Shown: in pieces, positions 44,727 to 54,144 of the stretch
Position numbering within the stretch: the first letter of the stretch is position 1
Layout: every line of letters begins with the position of its first letter
DNA from: JACPFJ01 sp036504875
GTDB taxonomy: Bacteria; Desulfobacterota; Desulfuromonadia; Geobacterales; Pseudopelobacteraceae
Length of the DNA: 64,000 bases
Reading direction: 5' to 3'
NCBI GenBank assembly: GCA_036504875.1
Contig: DASXUK010000070.1
Coordinates: forward strand, 1 to 64,000
The notes under the pieces: model-generated
The model's input: the letters and a program-made list of their open reading frames with translations, nothing else
The model's database searches: none
What the model was told of the DNA's origin: nothing
Translations under genes and position numbers: made by a program

Positions 44727-45206
44727 ATGCGCATAGGGCACGGGTATGACGTCCACCAAATGGTTGAGGGGAGAAAGCTGATTATGGGGGGTGTGGATAT
44801 TCCCTGGGAGAAGGGTCTTTTGGGACACTCTGATGCCGACGTGCTCTTGCACGCCATTAGCGATGCGGTCTTGGGAGCGATCGGTGAGGGGGATATCGGC
44901 AAACATTTTCCCGATACCGATCCGGCTTTCAAGGGTGCTGACAGCTTGATACTTCTGCGCCGAGTAATGCAACTGGCCGAAGATCTCGGGTACTGTCTGG
45001 GAAATGTAGATGCAACCATTATAGCCCAAAGCCCGAAGATGGCGCCTCACATAGCGCAAATGATTGTCAATATAGCCAAGGTAATGAATGCCGGCCCGGA
45101 TCGGGTTAATGTTAAGGCCACCACCGAGGAGGGCCTGGGTTTTTCGGGCCGAGGCGAGGGGATTGCCGCCCATGCGGTAGTGCTGATGATAGCCAAAGGA
45201 TCCTAG
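44727..45206 (+). CDS. ispF: 2-C-methyl-D-erythritol 2,4-cyclodiphosphate synthase
   Basis: This is the fifth step of the MEP isoprenoid pathway, forming the cyclic diphosphate. The 159-residue protein has the zinc ligands in RIGHGYDVHQM (D, H), the HSDADVLLHAISDA motif, and the terminal TTEEGLGFSGRGEGIAAHAV. A GGGGG ribosome-binding sequence lies just before the ATG. The gene usually fused or adjacent, ispD, is not here. Confidence 0.97.
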   Translation: MRIGHGYDVHQMVEGRKLIMGGVDIPWEKGLLGHSDADVLLHAISDAVLGAIGEGDIGKHFPDTDPAFKGADSLILLRRVMQLAEDLGYCLGNVDATIIAQSPKMAPHIAQMIVNIAKVMNAGPDRVNVKATTEEGLGFSGRGEGIAAHAVVLMIAKGS

Positions 45207-45221
45207 GCCAAAGAGCTTGGA

Positions 45222-48200
45222 TCAAGCTTTATCCAGTCGCTTTCCCCGCCATTTGCGTTTCAGCCATAAACCTAAATCATCCATCAGGGTGTACATGACC
45301 GGCACTACCAAAAGCGTCAGCACAGTCGAGGTCAAAAGCCCGCCCACCACGGCCCTGGCCATGGGTGCACGCATCTCGGCCCCGGCGCCAATTCCCAGAA
45401 ACAGCGGCAGCATGCCAAAGATCATTGCCAGGGTGGTCATGATGATCGGTCTTAACCTGGTGCGGCCGGCCAAGATGACTGCCTCGCTCCGCTCCAGGCC
45501 GTCCCGGCGCTGCAGAACCTTGGCATAATCGACCAGCAAGATGGCGTTCTTGGTAACCAGACCCATCAGCATGATCAGGCCGATCAGTGACATGATGTTG
45601 ACCGTATCGCCGGTCAGCTTGAGCATACCGGCCATGCCGACAATCGAGAGCGGCAGCGACAGCATGATGGCGAATGGCTCGAAAAAGGACTCGAACTGAG
45701 CCGCCAGGATCAGGAAGACGAAGATCACCGCCAGCAGCAGCGACTCTCCCATATAGCCAAAAGATTCTGCCATGTCCTCGGCCTCGCCGGAAAGGTCGAT
45801 CCGGTAACCGGGTGGCATCTGGATCCTTTTGGCGGCGGCCTCGACATGCTTGGCAGCCGTGCCGATCGGCAGATTGTCGAGGTTGGCCGAGACTGTTACC
45901 TGGCGGGCCAGATCGCGACGGTTGATCTCGGTCGGGGAACTGGCCACCCGCACCGCAGTCAGGCTGGAAAGCGGCACCAGCTTTACCCCGCCATTGCCAT
46001 CCGCCACAGAGATCTTCAGGTTACCGATCTGGGCCGGGTTCTGCCGCAACTCCTCCGGCAGCCGCACCCGCACGTCAACAGCGTCCCCATCCTCGTCCTC
46101 ATAGGTAGAGATGGCCTCTCCTCCAACGAGCCGTCCCAGGCTGCCAACGATGTCGTTGGAGGTGACACCGGCTGAAAGGGCCTTCTCGCGGTCCACCTTG
46201 AGGTGGTACTCGGGGATATCATGCTCCAGTGTCACGGAAAGATCCACGACGCCAGGTACTTTATACAGTTCATCCTTTAATCTCTGCCCCAATACCTTGA
46301 GGGTAGCCAGGTCATCCCCCTTGAGGTTGACATTTAGCGGCTTCTGCGCCCCGCCGATCTGCCCGACCTCCTCGATCGAGAAGGTGATACCGGCAATGGA
46401 ACGCATCCGGTCACGGACCACCCGCTGCAGCTCAAATTGGTTGCGGCTACGCTCCTGGCGTTCTCTGAGTTTCAGATAGAGCAGGCCATCGCGGACCGTG
46501 CTGTTATCGCCGGCCCCGATGGTGGCGTAGGTATGGTCTATTTCGGGAATATCCTTAATTACAGCAAGAATAGCCCGGAGGCGATCCTCGGTTTCGACCA
46601 GCGAGGCGTCCGGGGCGGATTTAAAGGAAACCTGGAACTCTCCTTTGTCATAGAGCGCCATAAAGGAGGATTCCAGGGTTGTAAAGATGGCAATGCCGGT
46701 TACAAAGGCGGCCACTGCCAGCGCCATGACGATTTTGCGGTGATTGAGAGCCCAGCCGATTACACGGCGGTATTTGTTGGCCGTCACATCAAACCATGTG
46801 TTGAAGCGCTCCAGCCAGCGGGCCAAGCCCTTGCGTTGACCTTGCAGGTGTATGGATGGGTCATGCCAGCGCGACGAGAGCATCGGATCGAGCGTAAAGG
46901 AGACGAACAGAGAGACCAGCACCGCAAAGGCTACGCTGATGCCGAACTGGAAGAAGAAACGTCCCACGATGCCGCGCATGTAGGCCACCGGGATAAAGAC
47001 CGCCACGATCGACATGGAGGTGGCGAAGACCGCCAAACCGATCTCGGAGGTGCCGAAGCGGGCCGCCTCCATGTGATCCTTGCCTTGCTCGAGGTGGCGC
47101 ACGATATTTTCGCGCACCACGATAGCATCATCGATCAAAAGCCCGATGGCCAAGGAGAGCGCCATCAGGGTCATGACGTTCAGGGACATGCCTAGGGCAT
47201 TCATGATGATAAAGGCCGAAATGACCGAGATCGGTAGGGTCACCCCGGTAATTACCGTGGAGCGCCAGGAGTTGATGAAACAGAAGACGATCAGTATGGT
47301 GAGGATGCCGCCGATGATCAGGGTGTCTTTCACATCAGCCAGCGACTCGCGGGTCATGATGGTGCCATCTCGCACTAAATCCAGGGACACCCCGGCAGGC
47401 AACTCTTTTTGCAGCCTGAGCATGGTCTTGCGGACGTTATCTACTAGCTCGACCTCATTGCCCCCGGATTGCCTATAGACATCCAGACCGATGGCCGGCT
47501 GACCATTAACCAGGGCCAGCTTGCGCTTCTCCTCAGTGCCGTCCGAGACCAGCGCCACCTCGGCCAGTGGAATCGGGCGGCCGTTTCTCTGGGCCACGAT
47601 CATCTGACGGTACTGGTCGGCCCGGAGCGGCTTACCCTCGACCCGCATCGGATATTCGGCCGATCCCTTGGTAAGCCGCCCTAAGGGGGTGTTGGTATTT
47701 TCGGACCGGATGCCGGCGACTACGTCATTGACCCCCATCGAAAGCGCATCCAGGCGAACCGGGTCAACCTCGACGCGGACCTCGCGTTTCAGGCCGCCGA
47801 CCATGTCGACCTTACCCACCCCGGCCACGCTCTCAAAACGCTTCTTGATCCGTTTTTCAACCAGCGTGGTCAGGTCACGCGGGGAGAGGCTAGCGGAGCG
47901 AACCGCCAGCGCGGCTACCGGAGCGGCGTTAAAATCGAGCTTCTGGATGATCGGCTCCTCGATCCCCTGCGGCAGGATCCCGCGAATCGACCCGATCTTG
48001 GCGCGCACCTCCTGGGCGGCATCATTGACCTTCTGCTCCAGCTGGAACTGCACCATCACAGTCGAGACACCCTCGCGAGAGGTGGAGAAGACATGTTTGA
48101 CCCCGGCGATCTGGTTGACTGAATCTTCGATGCGCTTGGAAACCTCGCGCTCAACCGTTTCGGGGGATGCCCCTGGAAAGGTGGTTACCACCGAGACCAG

Positions 48201-48329
48201 CGGAAATTCAACATTGGGGAACATCTCGACCGACAGGCGGCGATAGGAGAAGATTCCGAGCACTACGAGCGCCAGGATCATGACCGTGGCAAAGATAGGG
48301 CGTTTGATGGAGGTATTGGAGAGGATCAT
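45222..48329 (-). CDS. RND-family efflux transporter permease (HAE1/AcrB type)
   Basis: This is a 1035-residue inner-membrane proton-driven pump subunit with 12 membrane helices and two large periplasmic loops. The start SIKRPIFATVMILALVVLG, the motif IGLLIDDAIVVREN with the paired aspartates of the proton relay, and the GxAxRMRPIxMTT-like TRLRPIIMTTLAMIFG are typical of the hydrophobe/amphiphile efflux group. Its membrane-fusion partner is probably the lipoprotein at 54145-55287, six genes upstream on the same strand. No TolC-type gene is in the window. The substrate cannot be told. Confidence 0.93.
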   Translation of the reverse strand: MILSNTSIKRPIFATVMILALVVLGIFSYRRLSVEMFPNVEFPLVSVVTTFPGASPETVEREVSKRIEDSVNQIAGVKHVFSTSREGVSTVMVQFQLEQKVNDAAQEVRAKIGSIRGILPQGIEEPIIQKLDFNAAPVAALAVRSASLSPRDLTTLVEKRIKKRFESVAGVGKVDMVGGLKREVRVEVDPVRLDALSMGVNDVVAGIRSENTNTPLGRLTKGSAEYPMRVEGKPLRADQYRQMIVAQRNGRPIPLAEVALVSDGTEEKRKLALVNGQPAIGLDVYRQSGGNEVELVDNVRKTMLRLQKELPAGVSLDLVRDGTIMTRESLADVKDTLIIGGILTILIVFCFINSWRSTVITGVTLPISVISAFIIMNALGMSLNVMTLMALSLAIGLLIDDAIVVRENIVRHLEQGKDHMEAARFGTSEIGLAVFATSMSIVAVFIPVAYMRGIVGRFFFQFGISVAFAVLVSLFVSFTLDPMLSSRWHDPSIHLQGQRKGLARWLERFNTWFDVTANKYRRVIGWALNHRKIVMALAVAAFVTGIAIFTTLESSFMALYDKGEFQVSFKSAPDASLVETEDRLRAILAVIKDIPEIDHTYATIGAGDNSTVRDGLLYLKLRERQERSRNQFELQRVVRDRMRSIAGITFSIEEVGQIGGAQKPLNVNLKGDDLATLKVLGQRLKDELYKVPGVVDLSVTLEHDIPEYHLKVDREKALSAGVTSNDIVGSLGRLVGGEAISTYEDEDGDAVDVRVRLPEELRQNPAQIGNLKISVADGNGGVKLVPLSSLTAVRVASSPTEINRRDLARQVTVSANLDNLPIGTAAKHVEAAAKRIQMPPGYRIDLSGEAEDMAESFGYMGESLLLAVIFVFLILAAQFESFFEPFAIMLSLPLSIVGMAGMLKLTGDTVNIMSLIGLIMLMGLVTKNAILLVDYAKVLQRRDGLERSEAVILAGRTRLRPIIMTTLAMIFGMLPLFLGIGAGAEMRAPMARAVVGGLLTSTVLTLLVVPVMYTLMDDLGLWLKRKWRGKRLDKA

Positions 48330-48376
48330 GCCTTAAACCTATTTTTTGCTTGGTAAAGTGGGAGCACGAAAGCCAT

Positions 48377-48730
48377 TTACAACCGGTTCCTGATCAGCTC
48401 TTTCAGCTCCTCGATCGAGGCGCAGGCATTGATCTCTTTGGCGGTGACCCAAGGGACAAGTCTTCCCGCCTCCTTGCGGAAAACAGCCGGAAGCGCAATC
48501 TCGGTCACTTCGTACTGTCTGGCCAGCTCGTCGCGGTGCAGGAATTCGAGATCGCAATCCAGCGTTTCAAGAAAATCCTTCCACTCCGTGCGAATCCCGA
48601 AATTGCCGTAGGTAATGGCGCACAGGTTGCATTCATAGGTCTGTGGTGAAAATAGCTTATGGGCAATGTCAGTCAGGGTATTGAAGAGGCCGCTGTCGGC
48701 ATTATAAACGAAAACCAGCTCCGGTTTCAT
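48377..48730 (-). CDS. small conserved cytoplasmic protein with CNLC motif, function unknown
   Basis: The 117-residue protein starts KPELVFVYNADSGLFNTL and holds a CxxC motif in ECNLCAITYGNFG, with a further cysteine in LDCDLEFLH. A beta-alpha layout is suggested, and the C-terminus is helical. The CxxC could bind metal or be redox active. It has no signal peptide. I do not recognise a named family. It lies between the YdcZ-type gene (79 bases) and the RND pump (47 bases), probably on one transcript. Confidence 0.7.
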   Translation of the reverse strand: MKPELVFVYNADSGLFNTLTDIAHKLFSPQTYECNLCAITYGNFGIRTEWKDFLETLDCDLEFLHRDELARQYEVTEIALPAVFRKEAGRLVPWVTAKEINACASIEELKELIRNRL

Positions 48731-48809
48731 GTGTACCTCCTGCTATGAACCACGTAAGTTACTCGCGCTAATAAAGGAACACCAAGAGTTCTTTTGGAGT
48801 TAGCGGACG

Positions 48810-49247
48810 CTAGCGTTTGATGATCAGGGCCGCTCCGGCCGCCAACAGGAGAATCCCCAGCAAGCGCAAGGGGGAGAGGGGGATCTGGCGCAGACCAAAA
48901 GCGCCAAAATGATCCAGAACAGTCGCCATTGCCAATTGACCGGCAATAATGGCGGCCATGACCGCCACAGTCCCCAGTCGGGGAATTACGATAATCGTCA
49001 GGGTTACAAAAAAGGCCCCCAAAAAACCGCCGGTCAATTCCCACCAGTTGGCGCTGGTGATCGCCCTCAGATTGCCTTTTCCGCTCACCAGCACCATGAG
49101 CAGCAAGGCCAGCGTACCGACTGCAAAGGAGATGAAAGAGCTCTCGTAGACCCCCACCCGCTGTGCCAGGCGCGCATTGATAGAGGGTTGTATTGCCACA
49201 GCAACACCGCCGGCGACCATGATCAAAAAGATTACAATATTGTTCAT
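48810..49247 (-). CDS. YdcZ/DUF606-type small membrane transporter-like protein
   Basis: This 145-residue protein has about five hydrophobic segments and the family pattern AIQPSINARLAQRVG near the start, with GGFLGAFFVTLTIIVIPRLG in the middle. The family belongs to the drug/metabolite transporter superfamily as half-size proteins that probably dimerise. Substrate unknown. It begins nine bases after the SulP gene ends, so the two are co-transcribed. Confidence 0.85.
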   Translation of the reverse strand: MNNIVIFLIMVAGGVAVAIQPSINARLAQRVGVYESSFISFAVGTLALLLMVLVSGKGNLRAITSANWWELTGGFLGAFFVTLTIIVIPRLGTVAVMAAIIAGQLAMATVLDHFGAFGLRQIPLSPLRLLGILLLAAGAALIIKR

Positions 49248-49256
49248 TGTGCCCCC

Positions 49257-50975
49257 TTATACCGGAGCGTTAACCAGCCCGGCCGCCGCTTCATCACCGA
49301 AGCCGCCAAACTGCTCCTGGATTACCTCGGCCCGGTGCAGGGCCGAGCGGATATTGGGCAGAATATTCCTGGCTCCGATCAAACGTGGCAAGTTGGAGGT
49401 GTAGACCAGCCTCTTGGGCTGGCCGCGGACCCCGCATAGAATCAGCGTGCGGCCGGATTCATGCAGTTTTTCGTGGAACTGCTCAATCGCGTAGAGACCA
49501 GTGGCGTCAATGGCGGTCATGTAACGCAGCCGCAGGATAATGATTGGTTGAAGCTGGTCAACAGAATAGGCCAGTTTAGTGAGTTTTTCAGCTGCACCGA
49601 ACAGAAACGGCCCCTGCACATGGAACATGCTTACATAAAGCGGGATGTTATGATCCTGAACAATGTGGGCCTTGGCTTGATCTATTTCCTCTGTGGTAAG
49701 CGGAGCAACAACAGTTGTCCGCGAAACCTGGTAGATGTACAGGAGCGCCGCCAGGATCATCCCCACCTCAACGGCAATGGTCAGATCGGCCACCACTGTC
49801 AACACAAACGTGATCAGCCAGACCGAGATCTCTTTCCGGTTAAGGCGCAGGATCATCGGGATCTCGCGCCACTCGCCCATGTTATAGGCCACTACGAACA
49901 ATACTGCCGCCAGTGTGCCGAGCGGGATGAAGCGCGCCAGCGGTGCGGCAAACAGGATAATGCAGAGCAGCGTCAGAGCGTGAATCATGCCGGAGATGGG
50001 CGAGCGTGCCCCGGCGCGGATGTTGGTGGCGGTACGGGCAATGGCGCCGGTTACCGGGATGCCGCCGAACAATGGTACGGTCAGATTAGCAACTCCCTGG
50101 GCCACCAGTTCCACATTGGAGTTATGTCGATCGCCGCTCATCGAATCGGCCACCACTGCCGACAACAGACTCTCGATAGCAGCCAGCAGCGCAACGGTAA
50201 GGGCTGCTGGCAACAGCGGCAGGATCAGCTCGGGTCGAAATTCGGGAAACTGCAGGGAGGGCAGGCCGGTCGGTATGCCGCCGAATTTGCTACCAATGGT
50301 TTCTACCGGTATGCCCAAAAGCCCCACACAGGCCGTGGCCCCCAACAGGGCAATGATCGAGCCTGGCACGCGCTTGGTGAGGCGCGGGACAAACAGAATC
50401 ACTGCCAGTGATACCAAGGCCAGTACAACAGTCAGCAGGTCGGTTGAAGTCAAGTTCCTGAAGATAAAACCCATCCGTGCCAGAAATTCGCTTGGGACGG
50501 AACCAGCCACACGCAGTCCCAGAAAGTCCTTGAACTGAGTGGAGGCGATCAAGACAGCGATACCGTTGGTAAAGCCTATAATAACTGGTCGGGGTATGAA
50601 TTTAACGGCATTACCCAGGCCGGTCAGGCCGAGGAAGATCAGGATTACCCCCGCCATCATCGTGACCGTCAAAAGCCCAGAAAGGCCATGCTTGGCAATA
50701 ATGGCGGCCACCACTACGACAAATGCGCCGGTAGGACCGCCGATCTGGGTTTTGGAACCGCCCAGGGCCGAGATAATAAAACCGGCGATGATTGCTGTAT
50801 AAATACCGGCCTGGGGGGTGACCCCGGAAGAAATTCCAAAGGCCATGGCCAAGGGCAGGGCCACCAACCCTACTGTGATACCGCTGGTTAAATCGGCTAC
50901 CAAATCAGAGCGGCGATAACCTTTAAGCATCTCGATTGATTTTGGTCTCCACTGTGAAATAAAATTCTGCTTCAT
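49257..50975 (-). CDS. SulP-family anion transporter with STAS domain
   Basis: The 572-residue protein has the SulP membrane core (DLTSGITVGLVALPLAMAFG; GGSKTQIGGPTGAFVVVV; a conserved PVTGAIARTATNIRAGARSP segment) of 10-14 helices. A C-terminal STAS domain (~440-560; LRLRYMTAIDATGLYAIEQF) follows. Family members move sulfate, bicarbonate or dicarboxylates; no sulfate-assimilation or carbonic-anhydrase gene is adjacent to narrow this down. Confidence 0.92.
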   Translation of the reverse strand: MKQNFISQWRPKSIEMLKGYRRSDLVADLTSGITVGLVALPLAMAFGISSGVTPQAGIYTAIIAGFIISALGGSKTQIGGPTGAFVVVVAAIIAKHGLSGLLTVTMMAGVILIFLGLTGLGNAVKFIPRPVIIGFTNGIAVLIASTQFKDFLGLRVAGSVPSEFLARMGFIFRNLTSTDLLTVVLALVSLAVILFVPRLTKRVPGSIIALLGATACVGLLGIPVETIGSKFGGIPTGLPSLQFPEFRPELILPLLPAALTVALLAAIESLLSAVVADSMSGDRHNSNVELVAQGVANLTVPLFGGIPVTGAIARTATNIRAGARSPISGMIHALTLLCIILFAAPLARFIPLGTLAAVLFVVAYNMGEWREIPMILRLNRKEISVWLITFVLTVVADLTIAVEVGMILAALLYIYQVSRTTVVAPLTTEEIDQAKAHIVQDHNIPLYVSMFHVQGPFLFGAAEKLTKLAYSVDQLQPIIILRLRYMTAIDATGLYAIEQFHEKLHESGRTLILCGVRGQPKRLVYTSNLPRLIGARNILPNIRSALHRAEVIQEQFGGFGDEAAAGLVNAPV

Positions 50976-51007
50976 GACTGATTTTTTCCTTTGATCAAAG
51001 CTGTCTT

Positions 51008-52642
51008 CTATTTTTTTAGCTCAATCCTTAAACCGGTCTCGGTGGTGATTACCTTATGAGCAGGTAGTTCCGGCAGAGAGGAATCCAGAACTATACGCAA
51101 ATAGGTGGGACCATTACCAATACGGGCCTTTTCTATTCCGCCATTGCCGATCGCAATTGTCTTTCTGGCCAGAGCGGAGCTGGCCAGGGGGATGTCGATA
51201 GCCAGGCGGGTTGGTTCGGTAAGTTTTATTAATTTGAATTTAACGATCGGTCCGCCAGCCATGATATCGATAAAATCAGCACCGCCGACAATATCGGTGA
51301 TAATCGGCTTGGATGAAGCCTTGGTGGCCTTGACCGACCGGGTTTGGGCAGCTTTTGGTTCTATTGCTACGGCTGCGGTTGATTGTTCAGCGGCAGGTGG
51401 TGCAACCGTAGTAGACACGGCAGTGGTGAAATCTATGCGCAGGTTATTATCCGCGGTTGTCACGCTGTACGGCGGAAAAACTGCTGCCCGCAATGAATCC
51501 AGAACCACCCTGAGTGTTCCAGAAGATGTTCCGATACGAGCCTTGGAAATGCCGTGGCGGCCAATGGCAACCGACTTGGTTGCGATCCCGGATTGTGCAC
51601 CGGGGATATCGATGGCAATCCTGGCCGGTTTATCAAGTTTTATGATCTTGTAGTTCAAAACCGGCTCCGTAGACTGGATCTCGATGAAGCCGGCACCGAC
51701 CGCTATTTTCCTGACAATGCTCTTATTCACCGAAGCTACCGATTTTCTTGTTTCTTTAGCAATCATTGGAGCCGGCTCGGCGCTAATTAACTTTTCCGGT
51801 GCTGCAGCCATAGTAACAGCCGGTTCGACTGCTTGTGGAATGGCTGACTCGGGTGCCGTCTTTAGCACTTCGGCCTCCGCTTTGACCGGCACATTCGCGG
51901 TTTCATCATTAACCGGTTTGGCGATAACCTGATTTTTTATTTCAAGGGGGGCAGGCGAGGCTGGTTCAGCTGACACCAAAGCAACGGGGGGTGCTTGCTT
52001 TTTGTTCCTCTCCGGCTGAGCCGCAGCAACCGGTTGAACCGGAGGAATAGGTACTGCCGCGGCAGCTATTGCGCTATCGAGTTTGAGGTTTAACTCCAGT
52101 TTTCCCTTGTTAAACTCGTACTGCAGGGTACGCATGCTGCCGCTGGGCCGGTTCTCCGGGTCATTTTCAAGGTAAACCGGAAAAGAGCGGGCTATACTGC
52201 GGCCTTGCAGACGGAAAGCATCATGCCCCTGATAGCCGATACCTTCCTCATGTTCCTGCATGGCGGCTCGCCGTATAATATTTCCGTCCAGCCAGTAAAC
52301 ATCGAAAGTGCCACGACCGCCGCTTTTTACGCTCCTGCTGGCCACAGCCAGTTCCGGCTTACCGTCCTTGTTAAGGTCAACGATCCAGGCCGTCTCGACC
52401 AGGTAATCCACATCGGTTTTAAAATGGGCGATCGGCTTGGCGCCTCTGCGTATAACTACCTCCACAATTTGAACTGCACATCCATCAGCAGGTCGACTGG
52501 AGATATCGAAAATATAACTTCCTTGCTGCAGGGTTTTCTTGTAAGCACAATCTTTAACAGCCGCTGATGCCGGTACCGCTGCCATAAGGAGTATCCAGCC
52601 AGCGACCAGAAACAAAGCCCTCATCATAATTGATTGCTTCAT
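51008..52642 (-). CDS. exported protein with two AMIN domains
   Basis: This 544-residue protein has a signal peptide (cleavage near ASA, residue ~27). Residues ~28-185 form a domain that may carry a VCBS-like calcium/metal feature (DLNKDGKPELAV). A Pro/Ala-rich linker (~195-305) follows, then two AMIN domains (~308-415 and ~440-544) with matching cores (KLDKPARIAIDIPGA; KLTEPTRLAIDIPLA) and RIVLDS. AMIN domains target periplasmic proteins to peptidoglycan, the septum or secretin assemblies (AmiC, PilQ). An envelope scaffold role is inferred; there is no catalytic domain. Confidence 0.85.
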   Translation of the reverse strand: MKQSIMMRALFLVAGWILLMAAVPASAAVKDCAYKKTLQQGSYIFDISSRPADGCAVQIVEVVIRRGAKPIAHFKTDVDYLVETAWIVDLNKDGKPELAVASRSVKSGGRGTFDVYWLDGNIIRRAAMQEHEEGIGYQGHDAFRLQGRSIARSFPVYLENDPENRPSGSMRTLQYEFNKGKLELNLKLDSAIAAAAVPIPPVQPVAAAQPERNKKQAPPVALVSAEPASPAPLEIKNQVIAKPVNDETANVPVKAEAEVLKTAPESAIPQAVEPAVTMAAAPEKLISAEPAPMIAKETRKSVASVNKSIVRKIAVGAGFIEIQSTEPVLNYKIIKLDKPARIAIDIPGAQSGIATKSVAIGRHGISKARIGTSSGTLRVVLDSLRAAVFPPYSVTTADNNLRIDFTTAVSTTVAPPAAEQSTAAVAIEPKAAQTRSVKATKASSKPIITDIVGGADFIDIMAGGPIVKFKLIKLTEPTRLAIDIPLASSALARKTIAIGNGGIEKARIGNGPTYLRIVLDSSLPELPAHKVITTETGLRIELKK

Positions 52643-52717
52643 GTTATATCCTCCTTTTGCATATTAAAGATTATTGAATTCAGCACGTGGATGGAGGGAT
52701 CCTCACCCTAAAAGTAA

Positions 52718-54058
52718 TTAGGTGGCCAAGAGCGGGGCCGTTGTTCTCCGTGTCCGGCGGGTTCCAGGCTGTATGTCCAGAATACTGGTAACATTCCCGA
52801 ATTGCTGCAGCTCTCCCTCTTCAAACAGCCTTATAACGCCGTATTTCCCATCATAGCCGGGTTGCCTAATCACCTGGCCGCTACGCATGCGACTGATCGC
52901 TTCTCCCAGGAGGGGTGCCTGACGACCGATCTCTTCCAGGGGGGTTTTCAGCAGCAGGTCAAATTCCGACCCAAAGCACTCGATAACGCGGGTGTAGGAC
53001 TCCGTGACCGTTTTGGAGGCCGGACCGACACCGGCAATCTCTCCCAATACTTCGCACAGCGGGATCAGGCTGAAAACCTGGGGCGCGTCCTGTCCATAAA
53101 ATGGCCGCTGCCGATCGGCCAGCTCCATCACGCGATGGTGGACACCTATCGTGAGCGGTTTTGAGCAGACCGGACAAAAGAGCTCCAACTCCCGGCTTTG
53201 GACCGGATCAAGGCAGATTCCGCAGGTACGATGACCATCAAAATGGTACTTGCCCTCTTCAGGAAAAAATTCGACTGTGCCGCGAAAGGTATCGCGCCGA
53301 TTGTCCCTGATGGCATCCCTAAGGGCAAAGAAACTGAGCTCGGTCGAGAAAAGATTGGCCTCACGCCCCAGCTTGGAAGGAGAATGGCAATCGGAATTAG
53401 AGATCAGGGCAAAGCGATCCAGGGCTGAGATCAAGCGGTTCATATCCGGGTCAGAGGATAAGCCGGTCTCAAGGGCAAAGATATGCTCGGTGAGATCGCC
53501 AAAGCATTCCTCGATCTCGTCAAAACCGGAGCGTGAGCCAAACAGGGAAAACCAGGGGGTCCAGATATGAGCTGGGACCAGAAAGCCTTGTGGCGCCTCT
53601 TCAAGTAGAATCTCCAACAGATTGCGGCTATCCAGCCCCAAGATCGGTCGCCCGTCCGAGACAATGTTGCCGATCAGTGCCAACCGGGAATTGACTCGTT
53701 CAGCAGAATCAAGGTCCGGCACATACAGCAGATTATGGACCTTTCTCACTTTGCCGTGGCGTTTGTAGATGCAGCTGATCTCAGCCGATAGCAGAAAACG
53801 GACCGGAGCAGCAGTCGTTAGCATGCCGGCTAGTGGCGGAAAGATGGCTGCTTCATTTTTTAATCGGAAAAGACCCGGCTCGGCAGGCTCCAGCTGTTCC
53901 TTCAGCTGTCGAAACCAGCCGGGATGGGTGAAATCCCCACTGGCAATCACACCGATACCCTTGACACGCGCCCAGCTAGCCAGGCCAATCAGGGTACTGG
54001 TCGGACTGGTGGCTCGCGAATAGGGGGAATGAATATGCAGGTCGGCTATATATTCCAT
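52718..54058 (-). CDS. PHP-domain phosphoesterase-like protein with zinc ribbon
   Basis: The 446-residue protein begins with a PHP motif (ADLHIHSPYSRATS) and further metal ligands (GDFTHPGW; SNSDCHSPS), giving a likely trinuclear metal site for phosphoester hydrolysis. A zinc ribbon follows at ~285-315 (CGICLDP ... CPVCSKPL), then HHRVMELADR and a helical C-terminal part. This layout is a conserved family of unproven function, sometimes annotated as helicase-associated. A nucleic-acid or nucleotide substrate is possible. It lies between the adaptor lipoprotein and the AMIN gene. Confidence 0.8.
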   Translation of the reverse strand: MEYIADLHIHSPYSRATSPTSTLIGLASWARVKGIGVIASGDFTHPGWFRQLKEQLEPAEPGLFRLKNEAAIFPPLAGMLTTAAPVRFLLSAEISCIYKRHGKVRKVHNLLYVPDLDSAERVNSRLALIGNIVSDGRPILGLDSRNLLEILLEEAPQGFLVPAHIWTPWFSLFGSRSGFDEIEECFGDLTEHIFALETGLSSDPDMNRLISALDRFALISNSDCHSPSKLGREANLFSTELSFFALRDAIRDNRRDTFRGTVEFFPEEGKYHFDGHRTCGICLDPVQSRELELFCPVCSKPLTIGVHHRVMELADRQRPFYGQDAPQVFSLIPLCEVLGEIAGVGPASKTVTESYTRVIECFGSEFDLLLKTPLEEIGRQAPLLGEAISRMRSGQVIRQPGYDGKYGVIRLFEEGELQQFGNVTSILDIQPGTRRTRRTTAPLLAT

Positions 54059-54144
54059 TTAAGTCCAATTAACCTGTAACTATCGATTACCATGAGATTC
54101 ATTCAAAAAGCCGCCACACAAATAACTGCTTTGCAGAGCAGTTG

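Noticed and set aside
46437..47195. 252-codon plus-strand frame opposite the RND pump
   Set aside because: Antisense shadow of the pump gene without any recognisable motif.
49461..50411. 316-codon plus-strand frame opposite the SulP gene
   Set aside because: Low-complexity His/Gln-rich translation typical of an antisense shadow; the minus strand encodes a clear SulP transporter.
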